A DNA stretch of 64,000 bases, from positions 806,001-870,000 of the forward strand of contig JAJNNX010000001.1 in the NCBI GenBank assembly GCA_023159155.1, in the 5' to 3' direction. Below, in pieces: positions 9,706-20,694 of this stretch. The notes under the pieces were generated by a model. It was not told the DNA's origin. It saw only the letters and a list, made by a program, of their open reading frames with translations, and did not search any database. This DNA comes from Ustulina deusta. Taxonomy: Eukaryota; Ascomycota; Sordariomycetes; Xylariales; Xylariaceae. Numbering within the stretch: position 1 is the first letter of the stretch; each line of letters opens with the position of its first letter. Position numbers and translations under genes: made by a program.

Positions 9706-11167
9706 TCAGAAGTCGTCGTCAAAGCTGAAGTCACCACCATTCTCGCCCTTGATCTCAGTCGACTGCGAGGCATCTTCGTTGGAGACGTTCTTCTTGGTGC
9801 TGGCCATAACACCGGCCTTCTGGTAATCACCGACGCGCTTTTCGAAGAAGTTTGTCTTGCCACCGAGCGAAATGTTCTCCATGAAATCGAAGGGGTTGGT
9901 AGAGCGGTAGACCTTCTCATTGCCCAAAGCGACAAGCAGACGATCGGCCACGAACTCAATGTACTGCTTCATGAGGTTTGCATTCATACCGAGCAGACCG
10001 CAAGGTAGGGCCTCTGTCAGGAATTCTTGCTCGATCCTCACGGCATCGACGATAACTGCTTCTACGACTTCCTTGCTGGGCCGGTTCTTCAAGTGGGAAA
10101 ACAATAGACAGGCAAAGTCGGTGTGGAGACCTTCGTCACGCGAGATGAGCTCGTTAGAGAAGGTCAGGCCGGGCATCAGACCACGCTTCTTGAGCCAGAA
10201 GATAGAGGCGAAAGCACCGCTGAAGAAGATACCTTCAACGGCAGCGAAAGCAATCAGACGTTGGGCAAAAGTCGAATTGCGATCAGCAATCCACTTTAGA
10301 GCCCAGTCAGCCTTCTTGCGAATGGCAGGAACTAGAAGTAATATATTAGCCTTGGTCATCTTAAAACATTGGATTGTTAGTCCTACTGGTGTCGATGGCA
10401 TTGAACAGGTGAGTGCGCTGAGCGGGCTCCTTAATATAGGTGTCAATGAGCAGAGAGTATGTCTCGGAGTGGATGTTCTCCATCATGATCTGGAAACCGT
10501 AGAAGCATCGAGCTTCGGGAATCTGAACCTCGCCACTGAAACGCTCAACAAGATTCTCGTTGACGATACCGTCCGAGGCGGCAAAGAAGGCCAAGATGTG
10601 GGAAATGAAGTATTTCTCGTCTTCGTTGATTCGGTTGTTCCAGTCGTGGAGGTCCTTGGACAGATCGATCTCCTCTGCAGTCCAGAAGGATGCCTCGGCT
10701 TTCTTGTACATTTGCCAGATCTATTGGGTAAGGTGGGTGGTTAGCCCCATGTCGCGTGAAAAATACACTTAACGCGTAAAGGGACGCGTCACTTACCTCA
10801 TGGTACTTGATGGGGAACAGCACGAAACGCTGCGGGTTCTCTTGCAGGAGGGGCTCATCAGCCTCCTCAGCCTTGATACCGGACGCTACAACAGCCTTGG
10901 GCTCCTCCTTCGGTTTCTCTGTTGTGGGTGCATTGGTGTCGATCTGGCTGGCGAGGGAGTGGACATCGGCGTCGAAAGGCGCGTTCTCTTTGGTAGAAGC
11001 GGCAAAGTCTAACTTCTTGACGGGGGATTCCATCTGGAGGGATTCCATGGCAGAGGCAGCCTGCGAAAAGCACGCGTTAGTGAACAGGACAATAGGCCGG
11101 GTTCCTCGTGAAAGACCGGTGGCAACGGTTCACATACCTTCTTGGAGGGGGTGATTGCAGTTGCCAT
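9706..11167 (-). CDS. RNR2: Ribonucleoside-diphosphate reductase small subunit (R2)
   Basis: Class Ia R2 subunit; it houses the diiron-tyrosyl radical used to reduce NDPs to dNDPs. Four exons (11167-11138, 11060-10797, 10720-10387, 10331-9706) give 417 residues. All metal ligands and the radical Tyr can be placed: Asp148 (FFAASDGIV), Glu179 and His182 (ENIHSE), Tyr186, Glu242 (VEGIFFSG), Glu276 and His279 (DEGLHTDF). The C-terminal FSFDDDF tail is the peptide that docks into the large subunit. The first ~95 residues are a variable regulatory extension (ATAITPSKK start, Lys/Glu/Pro-rich). Two ACGCGT boxes lie upstream and three in introns 1 and 2, which suggests G1/S control by an MBF-type factor. 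Confidence 0.97.
10772..11077. promoter_or_regulatory. Three intronic ACGCGT (MluI cell-cycle) boxes
   Basis: ACGCGT occurs at 10772-10777 and 10784-10789 (intron 2) and at 11072-11077 (intron 1) of the R2 gene. The hexamer is the MBF binding core that controls ribonucleotide reductase genes in yeasts. Function in introns is inferred from clustering. Confidence 0.5.
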
Positions 11168-12138
11168 TGTATGGAATGATGAAGATGCAATTAAACTGAA
11201 AGTGAAGATGCAGAAGACCAGGTTCCAATTGCAGACGGGCTAGTGACCAGGAGTGTTGTTGCACGCGTAAAGTGGTTTGGTGGGAGTGGTGGTCGAGGGA
11301 ATGCAGATGCAGAATTGAAGCGTGTTGGGAAGCCAACCTTTTAAACAGCAGCTCGCGCCAAATCACGTGCACTGAATCACCCGCTCTACAATGGCAGAAC
11401 GCGCTATAGAGCCCATTGTGATCGCGTTCTATTGCCCCGCCATTCGATTTTCACGCGTTGACCAGGGTGCCGCTCCAGCCTCGCACAGATCCCAGCTGAG
11501 ACCCCGGCCTGTGCCACATCGGTCGGCCTATTGTGCCTCACCAACTTCCTCGGCCTTTCGGCTTAAACATGGTCTGGCAACACTAGTGGCAAGTCGGAAT
11601 TAGGGATAGGGATTATAGGAATTATCAGATCAGATAATCAGACCGGAAATTAGACTCTCCAAGCCGGTCGGCGTGTCATTGTCTATAGTGTACTACCCCT
11701 ATGCCGAAAATAGCCTCGAGGTTGGTAATTGGAACCTACACAAATGATCTCGTACAATGTATAGTGTCTGTAATGAAATGCGTTCTCTATTGTGTCAATA
11801 CGAGATAGTGTGCTGTATGCTGTTTGATTTGATTGCTAATTATAACTAAATCTGTGTCTCATATCTCGTGTTGTTTGAGACCCGTTCCCCCGGAACAGAC
11901 TGCATCTCTGTGTCTACCGGCTGAAAACCGATCGAAAAAAAAGGGATACTTGAAACTCTGATACCAAACATCGTCCCATACACCTTCCATTGTAAGAAGC
12001 CTTACACACAATACGCCAGATAGCCAGGACACTTCCAAGTTACGCCACGCCGTTGTCAGTCAAGATTACAATAACAATTTGATTTAATGACGCAGCCCCT
12101 CTAAAGCATGATCAACCCTCCCAGCAGCCCCGCCGGCT
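11168..12138. other. R2 gene promoter region and spacer
   Basis: The part next to the R2 start carries ACGCGT at 11263-11268 and 11453-11458. The remainder (11,600-12,138) is AT-rich with no supportable gene. Confidence 0.5.
11263..11458. promoter_or_regulatory. Upstream ACGCGT boxes of the R2 gene
   Basis: Two palindromic ACGCGT sites, at 11263-11268 and 11453-11458, about 95 and 285 bp upstream of the R2 start codon. They match the MCB element bound by MBF at G1/S genes. Confidence 0.55.
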
Positions 12139-13116
12139 TTAGTTGGCAGGGGGATTCCCGGTCTCGACGTCAGTGGGCCGAGACTTCTTTCTACCAAACC
12201 CAAAGAAACCTCTGCTAGATCTGCTCTGCTGGTCATCGTGGACTCTCGCCGGCGCCGGTTGCGATGGGGGAGGTTGGGCGGGTGCGACACCACTTGTTTG
12301 GGGAGCATGCTGCTTCGACGGCTTGTTGGTAGGTTCTCTGTCTGGTGGGGACTCGGCATGAAGACGGTCGAACTCGATCGGATCGCTGGGATCGCTAGCG
12401 GGAACAGGTTGGCCACTAGCACGGAGATTTTTTGTGCCCTTTTTTCGAAGATACTCCTCCAGGGCGGCTGCGTTCCGTGTGTTGGCAAGGACTAGCGCGT
12501 CGGCGATGTCACCAACAAAAGGGACGAATCCAATGATCAAATCTACGAGCAGCCAGAAGTACATGGTGAGGCGGAGCCCAAAGGGCAGGCCACCTTCGAC
12601 CTGCTTGGCCGTGCGGACGACGAGGTATCCCAAGAATGCATCCGTAAAATCCCCGAATCTAATCAAATAGAAGAAACAGTTAGTCGACAAGTGACGCATT
12701 CTAACTGGATTACTCACATTGGGAAGAGACCGATTAGGCTGCCCCAGCCAAACTTGATGCCCAGAAAACTGCCGAAAGCCATGTCTAGCCGGTAGGCCCT
12801 TCTCTTCACCTTATTGAGGACCTCTGCATCATGGGGGGAGATGCCGGGCGGTAAGGCCTTGCGAACTTTCTTGAATTTACCGCTCGGGGTGCCGTTGAGC
12901 CTTGTAGCCGGGACCTGTTCAAAGTAGGGGTCCTATCGAGGAGATTAGTCCCTAACATACAGACCATCGTCGATGATGCAGCGCCGCGCTCAATGTTGGG
13001 CACGATTCCAATGATCAAATACCTACATCCACACCAAACTTATTCTCAAGCCTCTCCTTAAGAATCTTGTCTTGAATAAGTTTCCCCCCAATCCATTTGG
13101 CAATGTAACTCCCCAT
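12139..13116 (-). CDS. DUF4112 family membrane protein
   Basis: Three exons (13116-13027, 12932-12718, 12658-12139) give 274 residues. The central domain carries the DUF4112 pattern: NKVKRRAYRLDMAFG, GWGSLIGLFPIFGDFTDAFL, LVVRTAKQVEGGLPFGLRLT, then a hydrophobic LLVDLIIGFVPFVGDIADAL segment and ANTRNAAALEEYLRKKG. The repeated P-x-x-GD motifs in two hydrophobic stretches are characteristic. The C-terminal ~80 residues are Pro/Ser/Gln-rich and probably disordered. The start at 13116 (MGSYIAKWIGGKL) is preferred over a longer upstream frame, because fungal members begin with a short amphipathic leader. Molecular function is unknown in the family. Confidence 0.8.
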
Positions 13117-14723
13117 GACGGACGGATGCGCGATACAGGAGTGTTGGGAGAAACGATGAAGAAGATCAAGGGAAACGCAGAGGAGACCTTTGGGCGTACG
13201 AATAAATTCCAGAACGCAATCGCAATCCGTTCCCTCGATGCCAAGCAGTTTCAGGCCAGAACAAGCAGAGCCGTGGAGAGGGAGGGATCCCACCTTTATA
13301 CGACTCAAACTTCTAACCCAAGCTGAGTGCTGTTTTGGCGATTAGATACGTAATTACTGAATGGCATATTAAGCTAAATAAACAACCTTGGAAACACGTT
13401 GACTTGCAGCTATGGATTGGACTAGGTAGTAGGTGGTCATTGCAGTTCGAAAGCTTGGAAGTGACCTATGATGTCACTTTCCTGTTCACAAGCATGGCCC
13501 TTTCAACGCGTTGCGGGGCACCAGCTCTAAGAATGTGGCCATGCTGTGGCTATCACTGCGCCACTCTAATGTCGGTTAGATCTGATCACATTGAAATAGG
13601 CTTAGAATGTAGAATGTACCAAGTAGTTCGAACTGTGTATCCACACCGGCCAGATGATAAAACGTGTAGTTATAACCGTTACAGACGTGCTAATCTCCCG
13701 TTTAACAAAGACGTGGGTAAAAGCACCCAGGGTACTTTCACGCTACAGTATTTCGGCCGCTAACCTAAGCACTGGTGTCGAGCAACAAAAAGGGGAAGCC
13801 AATCTTTACTACTATTCATCTGAAGCTCCTAAAGCATTTTAGAGTTTTCACTCTCGCACTTATTGCTACGCGAAGGGCTCTAAGACACTTTCGTGGTCGC
13901 TATCTGACTACCTAATAGACAAGAATCTCTCTTAGCAGCCCTCGTTTCGTGCCTGTCGCCAAGTCATGCCTCGTTTAATAGTCAAGTCCGTGACGGGTCC
14001 CAATTGTCCATATCCCATCGTCTCCTGACTGCTCCGGGCTCATAGCAAGACCCCAGGTGTTGTGCGCGGGTCATCAAGTCGGGTGGGTAGCACGAATATC
14101 GTGTAGAGAGCGCAATGGCCGAGAAGGTGACAAGATACGATGGCAACATCCAACAGCTCTCGCTCAGGTCGGGGTCGGGGGGAGGGATGGGCGCCACAGC
14201 ACGTGACGTTGATTTGGAGCAATCAGAAAGCGACAGCGACACACGCATCACATTACTACGTCGAACCGAAGGCAACGGCGGTATTATGAGTATCCCTTGC
14301 GACATGTAGAGAGGTTGTGATTGCATCCGCTACGGACTTGTCGGGGACTTCGTGGCTGTGGTTCAGTATTCGATGGAGCGCATCAGATGGGAATGAGACA
14401 CTATACAATACAAGCCCGTGATCGAGCTACGTCCATGCAAATCCTGTCGCAAGCTGGGTGGGAATATCAGCAGATTGGCACCAGTTCTGTCCGGAGATGA
14501 GATCCGATGAGAAGTTGTGCATTAGCGAAGTGTCGACCAACGTTATTGTAGCAGAGCCTCATCAGATGCGGGTGGTCTTCAAGGCGGCTAGGAGCACCAT
14601 CATCGGCTTCCACCTTGACACCATCCTGCTCGTGATGTCTATCGAGTCACAGTCCACGATACGCTGCGACATCCTGACTAGCTGAGCGACAATCTGGTAT
14701 TACGATTACACAGTTGAAGGAAC
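13117..14723. other. Long spacer, no gene seen
   Basis: About 1.6 kb between the DUF4112 gene and the deaminase gene. ORFs (for example 13335-13763) have no domain signature and unusual composition, so I do not call them. Confidence 0.45.
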
Positions 14724-16680
14724 ATGGAAGCCCACGCTCCAAGCATCGCATGTGCGGAAAATATTGCACTCCTGCACTTTCTGCACGTCGTTCCCGCTCA
14801 ACCAAGCTCTAAAAATGTTGGCCAGCTTATCGGAAACGGCAGCAGTACTCAATCGAGAAGGCTCCCATTGAAGCAAGAAGCTCAATTGACGGGTATCCTG
14901 TCCATGTTGTCTGCGCTGCGCGAAGATGTCAATCGTGTGACTGCAGTGGCTGTGAGAGAGCTTCCACATCCCAAGACCATGGAGGTCCTGATTGCTGTCA
15001 ACAAAGCCACGCCTACGGCGGGTGATACTTATATGCAGGAGATCAAGGCGTCCTTTGACTGTTACTTCAACATCATATCGAAAGCTACGAGCGGTGAGTT
15101 TTCCTCCTTCCGTCTGAACAGGAATCTATGTTAACGGACAGGCGGCAGCGTCCGACTCAACCCTGGATCTTCTAATCTTCCAGCAGATCCTTATTAGGTG
15201 TCAAGATCGCATACTTTCTCGCCTGCGATTTAAGAAACACAAGCGCGGAAAGCAGAAGCCGGCCATACAGGAGAGTCTCCAGCAACTGTCCAACGCGGTA
15301 TCAACTTTGAAAGGCAAAGCTGCACACATGTTTATCCAGGAAACACGAAACCTCGTTGCCTCCCTCAAATCATTTTCAAACCATCGTGTTACCGAAAAGC
15401 TCTGCAAGGTCGTCGAGGATGCTGATACGTGGAATAAGATGGGGGATATGTCCAAACTATTCGGAAGCATTCCTGCGAAAGTCCTGGCGCCAGATATGTA
15501 CCCTGCGCTCAGAAGAATTGTCGGGAAAGTGGGCCAGTACCGAGCAGCAGCTAGGAGACTCTACCGGCTAGCACGCGACTTCCCTGTTCTACGAAATCCC
15601 AAAGTAACAATAGTCAAATTACCTGCAACCGCATTTCCCAGGAGCTCCCTGGGCCAGTATGTGCCGAGCTTTGATGGTACGCTTGAACGAGTCGAGGGAC
15701 ACAAATACGAGCCAGGACTTTTCGCACGGCTTTGTCATATCATGAGAAAGACTCCTGAGGGCTGTCAAAGCGCCTTTACAGCTTCGGTAAATCGGACTCT
15801 CGAGGAGTCCAAAATCCACGCCGAGATCCAGATTCTTGCCCATCTAAGCAGGTCGAAAAAGGAAGTCGCAGCCCCACGGGTGGTCCAATCGAATAAGAAA
15901 GCATGCTACCTTTGCAGCACAGTATATGCCATGAGCGATGGGCCTAGCATGTTGAAATCTCACGGAAAGCTGTACAACGCCTGGCGACTTCCATTGCTTA
16001 CTGGCTTGAAAGATCTGCACATGAGTCTGAATGCTGTCTTGGAGGATCAAGCTAGGGCAAGCATCTCCATGCTGCTGCAGGGACTGCGAAAGATTGGCTA
16101 TGCAGAGCCGTACGAAAGTACCGCTCTATCCGCGTCTACAGCTATCTCAAGGGTCATCGAAGTTCATCCAGCACCCTGCCTTGAGAGTAAGCAGCGAGAG
16201 GACCGTCAAAAATCGCCAGCGCGTCCAAAATCGGAAAATAGACGAACCGCTGCCATTGAATCCTTCAAAGGCAAGCCTGAAGGGCCCTCAAGCGGCACAT
16301 CTTGCAACATTTCTGTTGACCAGAGTTTGTCGCGAATACACTCTATGAGCCTAGGTGCGGGTCAGACATCTTTGGCATATCAATCTCGGCATTCAAAGCT
16401 ATTGGTTGAATTCACCGTCGGCCCACACTGCCCGGAACCCAGACAACCTCTGTTCTACTCTATTCGATCACTTGGTATCGACGATACTCTTAGACTTCGA
16501 CAAGATCGTGCTGTCCAAATACAAGATGTAGCATCCATGGGACCAGGATCCGAGATTGTTCTTCCGCTCAAACCATCCTATTTTCTAGACTTTGGAGATG
16601 GGATCGTCGAGGTAATATTTGGAGTCAGAAATAGCCCTAAGCTTCATCAGCAGGCGCCGCAAACAGAGATCTCTCACTAG
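14724..16680 (+). CDS. OTT_1508-like nucleic acid deaminase family protein
   Basis: Two exons (14724-15093 and 15149-16680) give 633 residues. The intron is GTGAGT...GCGGCAG; the nearer GGACAG acceptor would shift frame. Residues 347-349 are His-Ala-Glu within KIHAEIQILAH and residues 376-379 are Cys-Tyr-Leu-Cys within KKACYLCSTVY. This HxE...CxxC zinc site belongs to the cytidine-deaminase superfamily, and its spacing and flanks fit the fungal OTT_1508-like group (Pfam OTT_1508_deam). The N-terminal 250 residues are helical with no recognised domain; the C-terminal 180 are Ser-rich and then beta-rich. Fungal members have been proposed to act on nucleic acids, but the substrate is not established. 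It is tail to tail with the LYS1-like gene. No frame breaks seen. Confidence 0.75.
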
Positions 16681-16894
16681 GCAAGGGTGTTCACCAAGTA
16701 GCCAGCATGTGGTCGTGCTTTCTATTCCGATTATGTATCGATAGTTATCGCGGTAATTTTAGCATAGGCAAGCTCCGGTGGGAGTAGAAGTATTAGGAAA
16801 CATGTGATACGATTGGATATCCATCCTTGCATGTTGGCCTTGGCATGTACTGGTGCGGATTCGTAAACTAAAGGGATAGTGCAGCAACACAGGT

Positions 16895-17945
16895 CTACGG
16901 TAGCTCTGAAACTCGCTCTCGATACGTATGTTCTGCCCGAGTCCAAACACCCTCCTTTTCACGGTCCCGCAGTTTCAAAAGACTAGGGAGAAGTAAGCCA
17001 GCATACTCATCGCTTGCCTCGCAAGCAATCATAGTAAGAAGATAGTCAATAGCAATGATGCGCAGCTCAGGTCCGTCTAGTGTGCCTGATGCCGAAATAG
17101 TCGGGCTGTTAAAAGAGCTGTATCCAGAATAGACGGGAATTGGGTTGTTCTTGTTGTCCGGGTCACAGCTCGCATCGCATATCACGCGAAGCCGCCTCTC
17201 CGGCGTCGACAACGATTCGAGTGTAGTAAAAGGTGGGATCCGGTGTGCCCCTAGATAGACACAGTTCAGGAGGACATCAGTGTTGGCAATCTCGGAAAAG
17301 GGTCCGCCACGGCTGGTCTCAGCCATGTCCCATTTGAGAATTGAGTTCTCGGGGATTCCCGCAGCAAGGCAACATTCAGTCGCCCCTTTTCCGCAACGAC
17401 CCAGAGCACCAGAAAAGCCCGCGCTAAAGCCGAACGCCGCTATGCGCGCACCTTTATCATCCACGAGAAATTCGAGGTCATAGAGCAGACCCCCGGCTTT
17501 AGCAAAGCGCGAAAGCTCGGTAGCCCATCTATCCTGCTTTTTCAAACAATGGGCAAAATGAATATATATATGCGGCAAGGGCGCTAGGAACGGTGTTAGC
17601 GATTATATCCAGCCTTTAGGCATGATTGTACGTACTGCCGTTTGCCGGAAGCTCTTTTAAGCCCAGGATCACGTTATCCACGAGGGCATCGATCCACGAC
17701 CCAGCAGGGATAATCTCAGCACCGACGGCCTTGAATTCGCTATCATGATAGATGCGATCTGGTGACACTTCAACTCGTACAACGTACCCGGCGCTTATGA
17801 GAGCTTTGGTCGTCTCGGGTGATACTGGTCGATTTTATCAGTCTGATCTATGTGAACTTTAGACTCGGGAGTAGTTAATATGCATACATGGAGAACGCCG
17901 CTCAAAGGGCTTAGTCTCAGCCCTCAGGTGAATAACAGCTGTCAT
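16895..17945 (-). CDS. Saccharopine dehydrogenase (LYS1-type) paralogue with internal deletion
   Basis: Related to the NAD-dependent, lysine-forming saccharopine dehydrogenase, the last step of the fungal alpha-aminoadipate pathway. Three exons (17945-17888, 17824-17636, 17583-16895) give 311 residues against about 370 for yeast Lys1. Family stretches: HLRAETKPFERRSPLSPETT, GLKELP (Lys76), IHFAHC (His94), GGLLYDLEFLVDDKGARIAA, LGRCGKGA, LKWDMAETSRGGPF and ICDASCD. Lys76 and His94 match the catalytic Lys77/His96 pair of yeast. Between AAFGFSAGF (residue 139) and GALGRCG the family normally has about 60 more residues, leading into the Rossmann glycine loop; here they are absent with no intron or frameshift. 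All splice sites are intact. It may be a non-canonical paralogue or a decaying copy; a complete LYS1 should exist elsewhere. Confidence 0.8.
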
Positions 17946-18320
17946 AATGGTGTGCAACAAATTAGCAGCTGTTCGACTTGCAAAATCGAAAGTAAGCCTT
18001 GGCCTCTCTTAGTAGTGAGTCACAACCTCAGGTGTCCTTCGAGGTCTCACAGAGAGTTGGAAGTATCAGTAGGATAGTGCCGGAAGCAGTGCGTGTGTGA
18101 TCTCCGTGATGCATATTCAGGTGAGAGAAAAAAAGGAAAAAGAGTGAGCATCAAGCTTCCAGGGTGGGGTCCACAACCTAGAGATCATGTGAGTGCTGCC
18201 CGGCAAGCTCAGACTAACAGCCCTACCTCCCAATATTTGTTTCCGCTTTGTTTTCACACCGCGCTCTTGATCACTCGCTCAATCATGAACATCTAAGATC
18301 TTTCCATCCTTTCTGCAAAC

Positions 18321-19755
18321 ATGTCTGCTTCGGAAGACGAAATCATCAAGAACCCCAGACGCTGGGGCACACGTATGTCAGGCTTTCGAGTTGGCTCACG
18401 CATTCGTAGTCGCTATGCACCGAGGAAACCTGGACCAAAAAAGCCCAACAAGTACAGGCGCAAGAAGCGGCTCGCGAACAGACTCGATGAGTTCTCGCGT
18501 TTTGTCGAAATTGTTGCCGCAGACGTGTAAGAGTCAGCGCCCGAATTAAGTCTAGCCTAGATAGTGGCCTGATCCTGACGAGGACCATCTCGACCAGACT
18601 GAAGAGGAGGGCACAGACCTTGGGCCAGGCGTCAATTGTATGACCTTCACAAAGGATCACGCCCAAAAAAGACCTCGTTTACAGTCGAAAAGAAGTTGAT
18701 TTCTTAAGAAGCCACGTATTGAAAGGCTCAAGCTGGGCGTCTATACAAAAGCACATGAACGAACGCTTTGGTACAAGCCGCACACAGGAGTCGATTGAGG
18801 CGAAGGCGAGACGTATGGATCTTACGAGGCCCAATGCCAGACGGGAATGGACTAAAGAAGAAGACAAGCTGTTAACAGACGCTTATCAGCAACACCAAAC
18901 CCGGTCCATCAGAATGGCTGCTCTGCAGAATATGTCTGCACTGGATAGGACAGAATCTTCTATTGAAAAAAGGGCCTACATTCTTGGGCTAGGCAGGAAT
19001 GGAAACAAAAAGCAGTTTGCCCCTGTTCTAGGTTCCAAGGCTCAAGCAACGAATCTTGGAAAGACTGAACAGCAACCATGGACCGAAGAGGAAGATTCCT
19101 TGCTGACGAATGTTCATCGGCAGTATGAAGACTGGGCTGACAGAGTGTCTGAATTCAACAAACAGTCGGTGAGGAGTCGAACACAACGAGCGATAGGAAA
19201 AAGAGCACGTGTGCTTGGCTTAGAGTCTAAGGCTCCAAAAGCTTGGACTGCCGATGAATATGAGTTCATGCGGACTGCCATGAAAGAATTTAATGACTGG
19301 GGTATTCTGCTTGGGGAATTTCACGGCAAATTTGGTTCCGCCAGAAGTCTGCCCGCCATAAGCGGAGAGCCGGGAGAAACGGAGCTGTCGCTGTCAACGA
19401 TCGTACTATTTGGGCAGAAGAGGAAATCAACTTCCTAAGGGCTCGCTTGTCATCAACAAACCTGAGAGCGACCGCTCAGGAATTTGCAAAGAAGTTCCAA
19501 AATGGACACAGTATAGCAAGTATTGTGCACAAACTGGCCAGACTAATGGAACAACATGGGGCCAAGGAAATTTTGCTAGCAAAAAATACTGAGGAAGAAG
19601 TCGCTTTTCTCACGAACCTAGAGCCTGCTGACTTTGGCAATGATGATTGGGTGGCCAGGTATCACCGGAAGTTTGGCCCGAGCCGAAATCGTAAGGGACT
19701 TGGTGAGAAATGGCAGAGAATAACCGCAAAGCAAGATCTACCAGATGGGAGCTGA
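18321..19755 (+). pseudogene. Myb/SANT-repeat protein gene, apparently frame-broken
   Basis: The region encodes several repeats of a Myb/SANT-like unit, each opening with an acidic tryptophan motif (WTKEEDKLL, WTEEEDSLL, WTADEYEFM, WAEEEINFL) and ending in a basic KRARVLGL-type helix. An N-terminal basic segment (18321-18530, MSASEDEIIKNPRRWGTR) leads the block. The frames do not join: the first repeat (RKEVDFLRSHVLKGSSW, near 18690) is out of frame with the preceding acidic segment at a GAAAAG run. The third-to-fourth repeat junction needs a frame change near 19340-19370, and no intron of plausible size fits there. An intron between 18529 and 18654 (GTAAGA...ACAAAG) could repair the first break only. 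Either a pseudogene or two sequencing errors. Confidence 0.6.
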
Positions 19756-20694
19756 GCAGGATGTACGTCGTAACCTATGATCAAAGCATGAGTTCTATAT
19801 CAATACACACAAACTGCGTTAATAACATTTCCATCTTAAATACATACATAGTTACATGGTGTCGAGAAATACTGCCATGGGGCTGGGCGCTCGTGTATGA
19901 CTCCTCTGGTCCCTGTGATGATCCCCGGGGGGCCAGAGGGTCTATCAGGTACAAGTTGACAGCGCCCATTGACTTGCAACTATCATAGGAGATACTTACC
20001 AAGAGATACGGGTTGCTCTGGAGTCTCACGTTGAAGGGTGGTGCGTTGACGGTTGCACTGACCGAGACCGACACCCATCCAACTTCTAAGGGACAGCTAA
20101 TTTTGGTTATCATGTATCTAACCGTGACAGACGGGAAACAGAAAACGGGTTCATCACGTGATGACCGCTCCCCGCCCTACTCCAACTATTAGGTACTAGG
20201 TACCTAGGTAGTTGTATAATATTCGCTTAGGTAAGTGCTTTCCAATTACGGTCTAGCGGAAAAGATCATTGCATGCCAAGCTGTTAGACCCGGTCAAGTT
20301 CCGATGGAGGAATGGGGATGCGGTATGACATAGGCAGGATGGACTATCTAAGCGACAGGAGCTTCCCCTCTTTAAGGAAATCTCAATACCTTGCCTAACG
20401 TACGCAACCGGTGGGAGAGTCTACCTCTGTGCTGCACCTAGCAGTGTGAGAAGGAGCACTGTGAGCCCGTTAGTCATGCCTTGGAACGGGGTACCTACCT
20501 ACCTTAGGTACCTATGTGTGTGCCTAACTTACAGCGGAGCGCAAGAACAAAACAACGGCAATTCTTCATCATTCCAGCATCCCAACTCTTCATCCCACAA
20601 CGTGAATAGACAAAAGTGTATTTTCTCATCATCTACCATATCTGCAACATAATTCAGTTCCTATTTTTTGCTTGTTACAAATCGCGACTCCAAC
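19756..20694. other. Spacer and SBDS promoter, no gene seen
   Basis: Contains dense TAGGTACC-type palindromic motifs at about 20190-20220 and 20485-20515. No coding sequence supported. Confidence 0.5.

Noticed and set aside
9920..10744. 274-codon plus-strand ORF
   Set aside because: Antisense to the R2 exons, which are certain from their catalytic motifs.
13335..13763. 142-codon plus-strand ORF in the spacer
   Set aside because: No domain, no splice context, and a Cys/His/Arg-rich random-like composition.
15135..15142. GGACAG acceptor in the deaminase gene
   Set aside because: It puts the second exon in a frame that hits a stop within about 20 codons; the acceptor ending at 15148 keeps the frame open.
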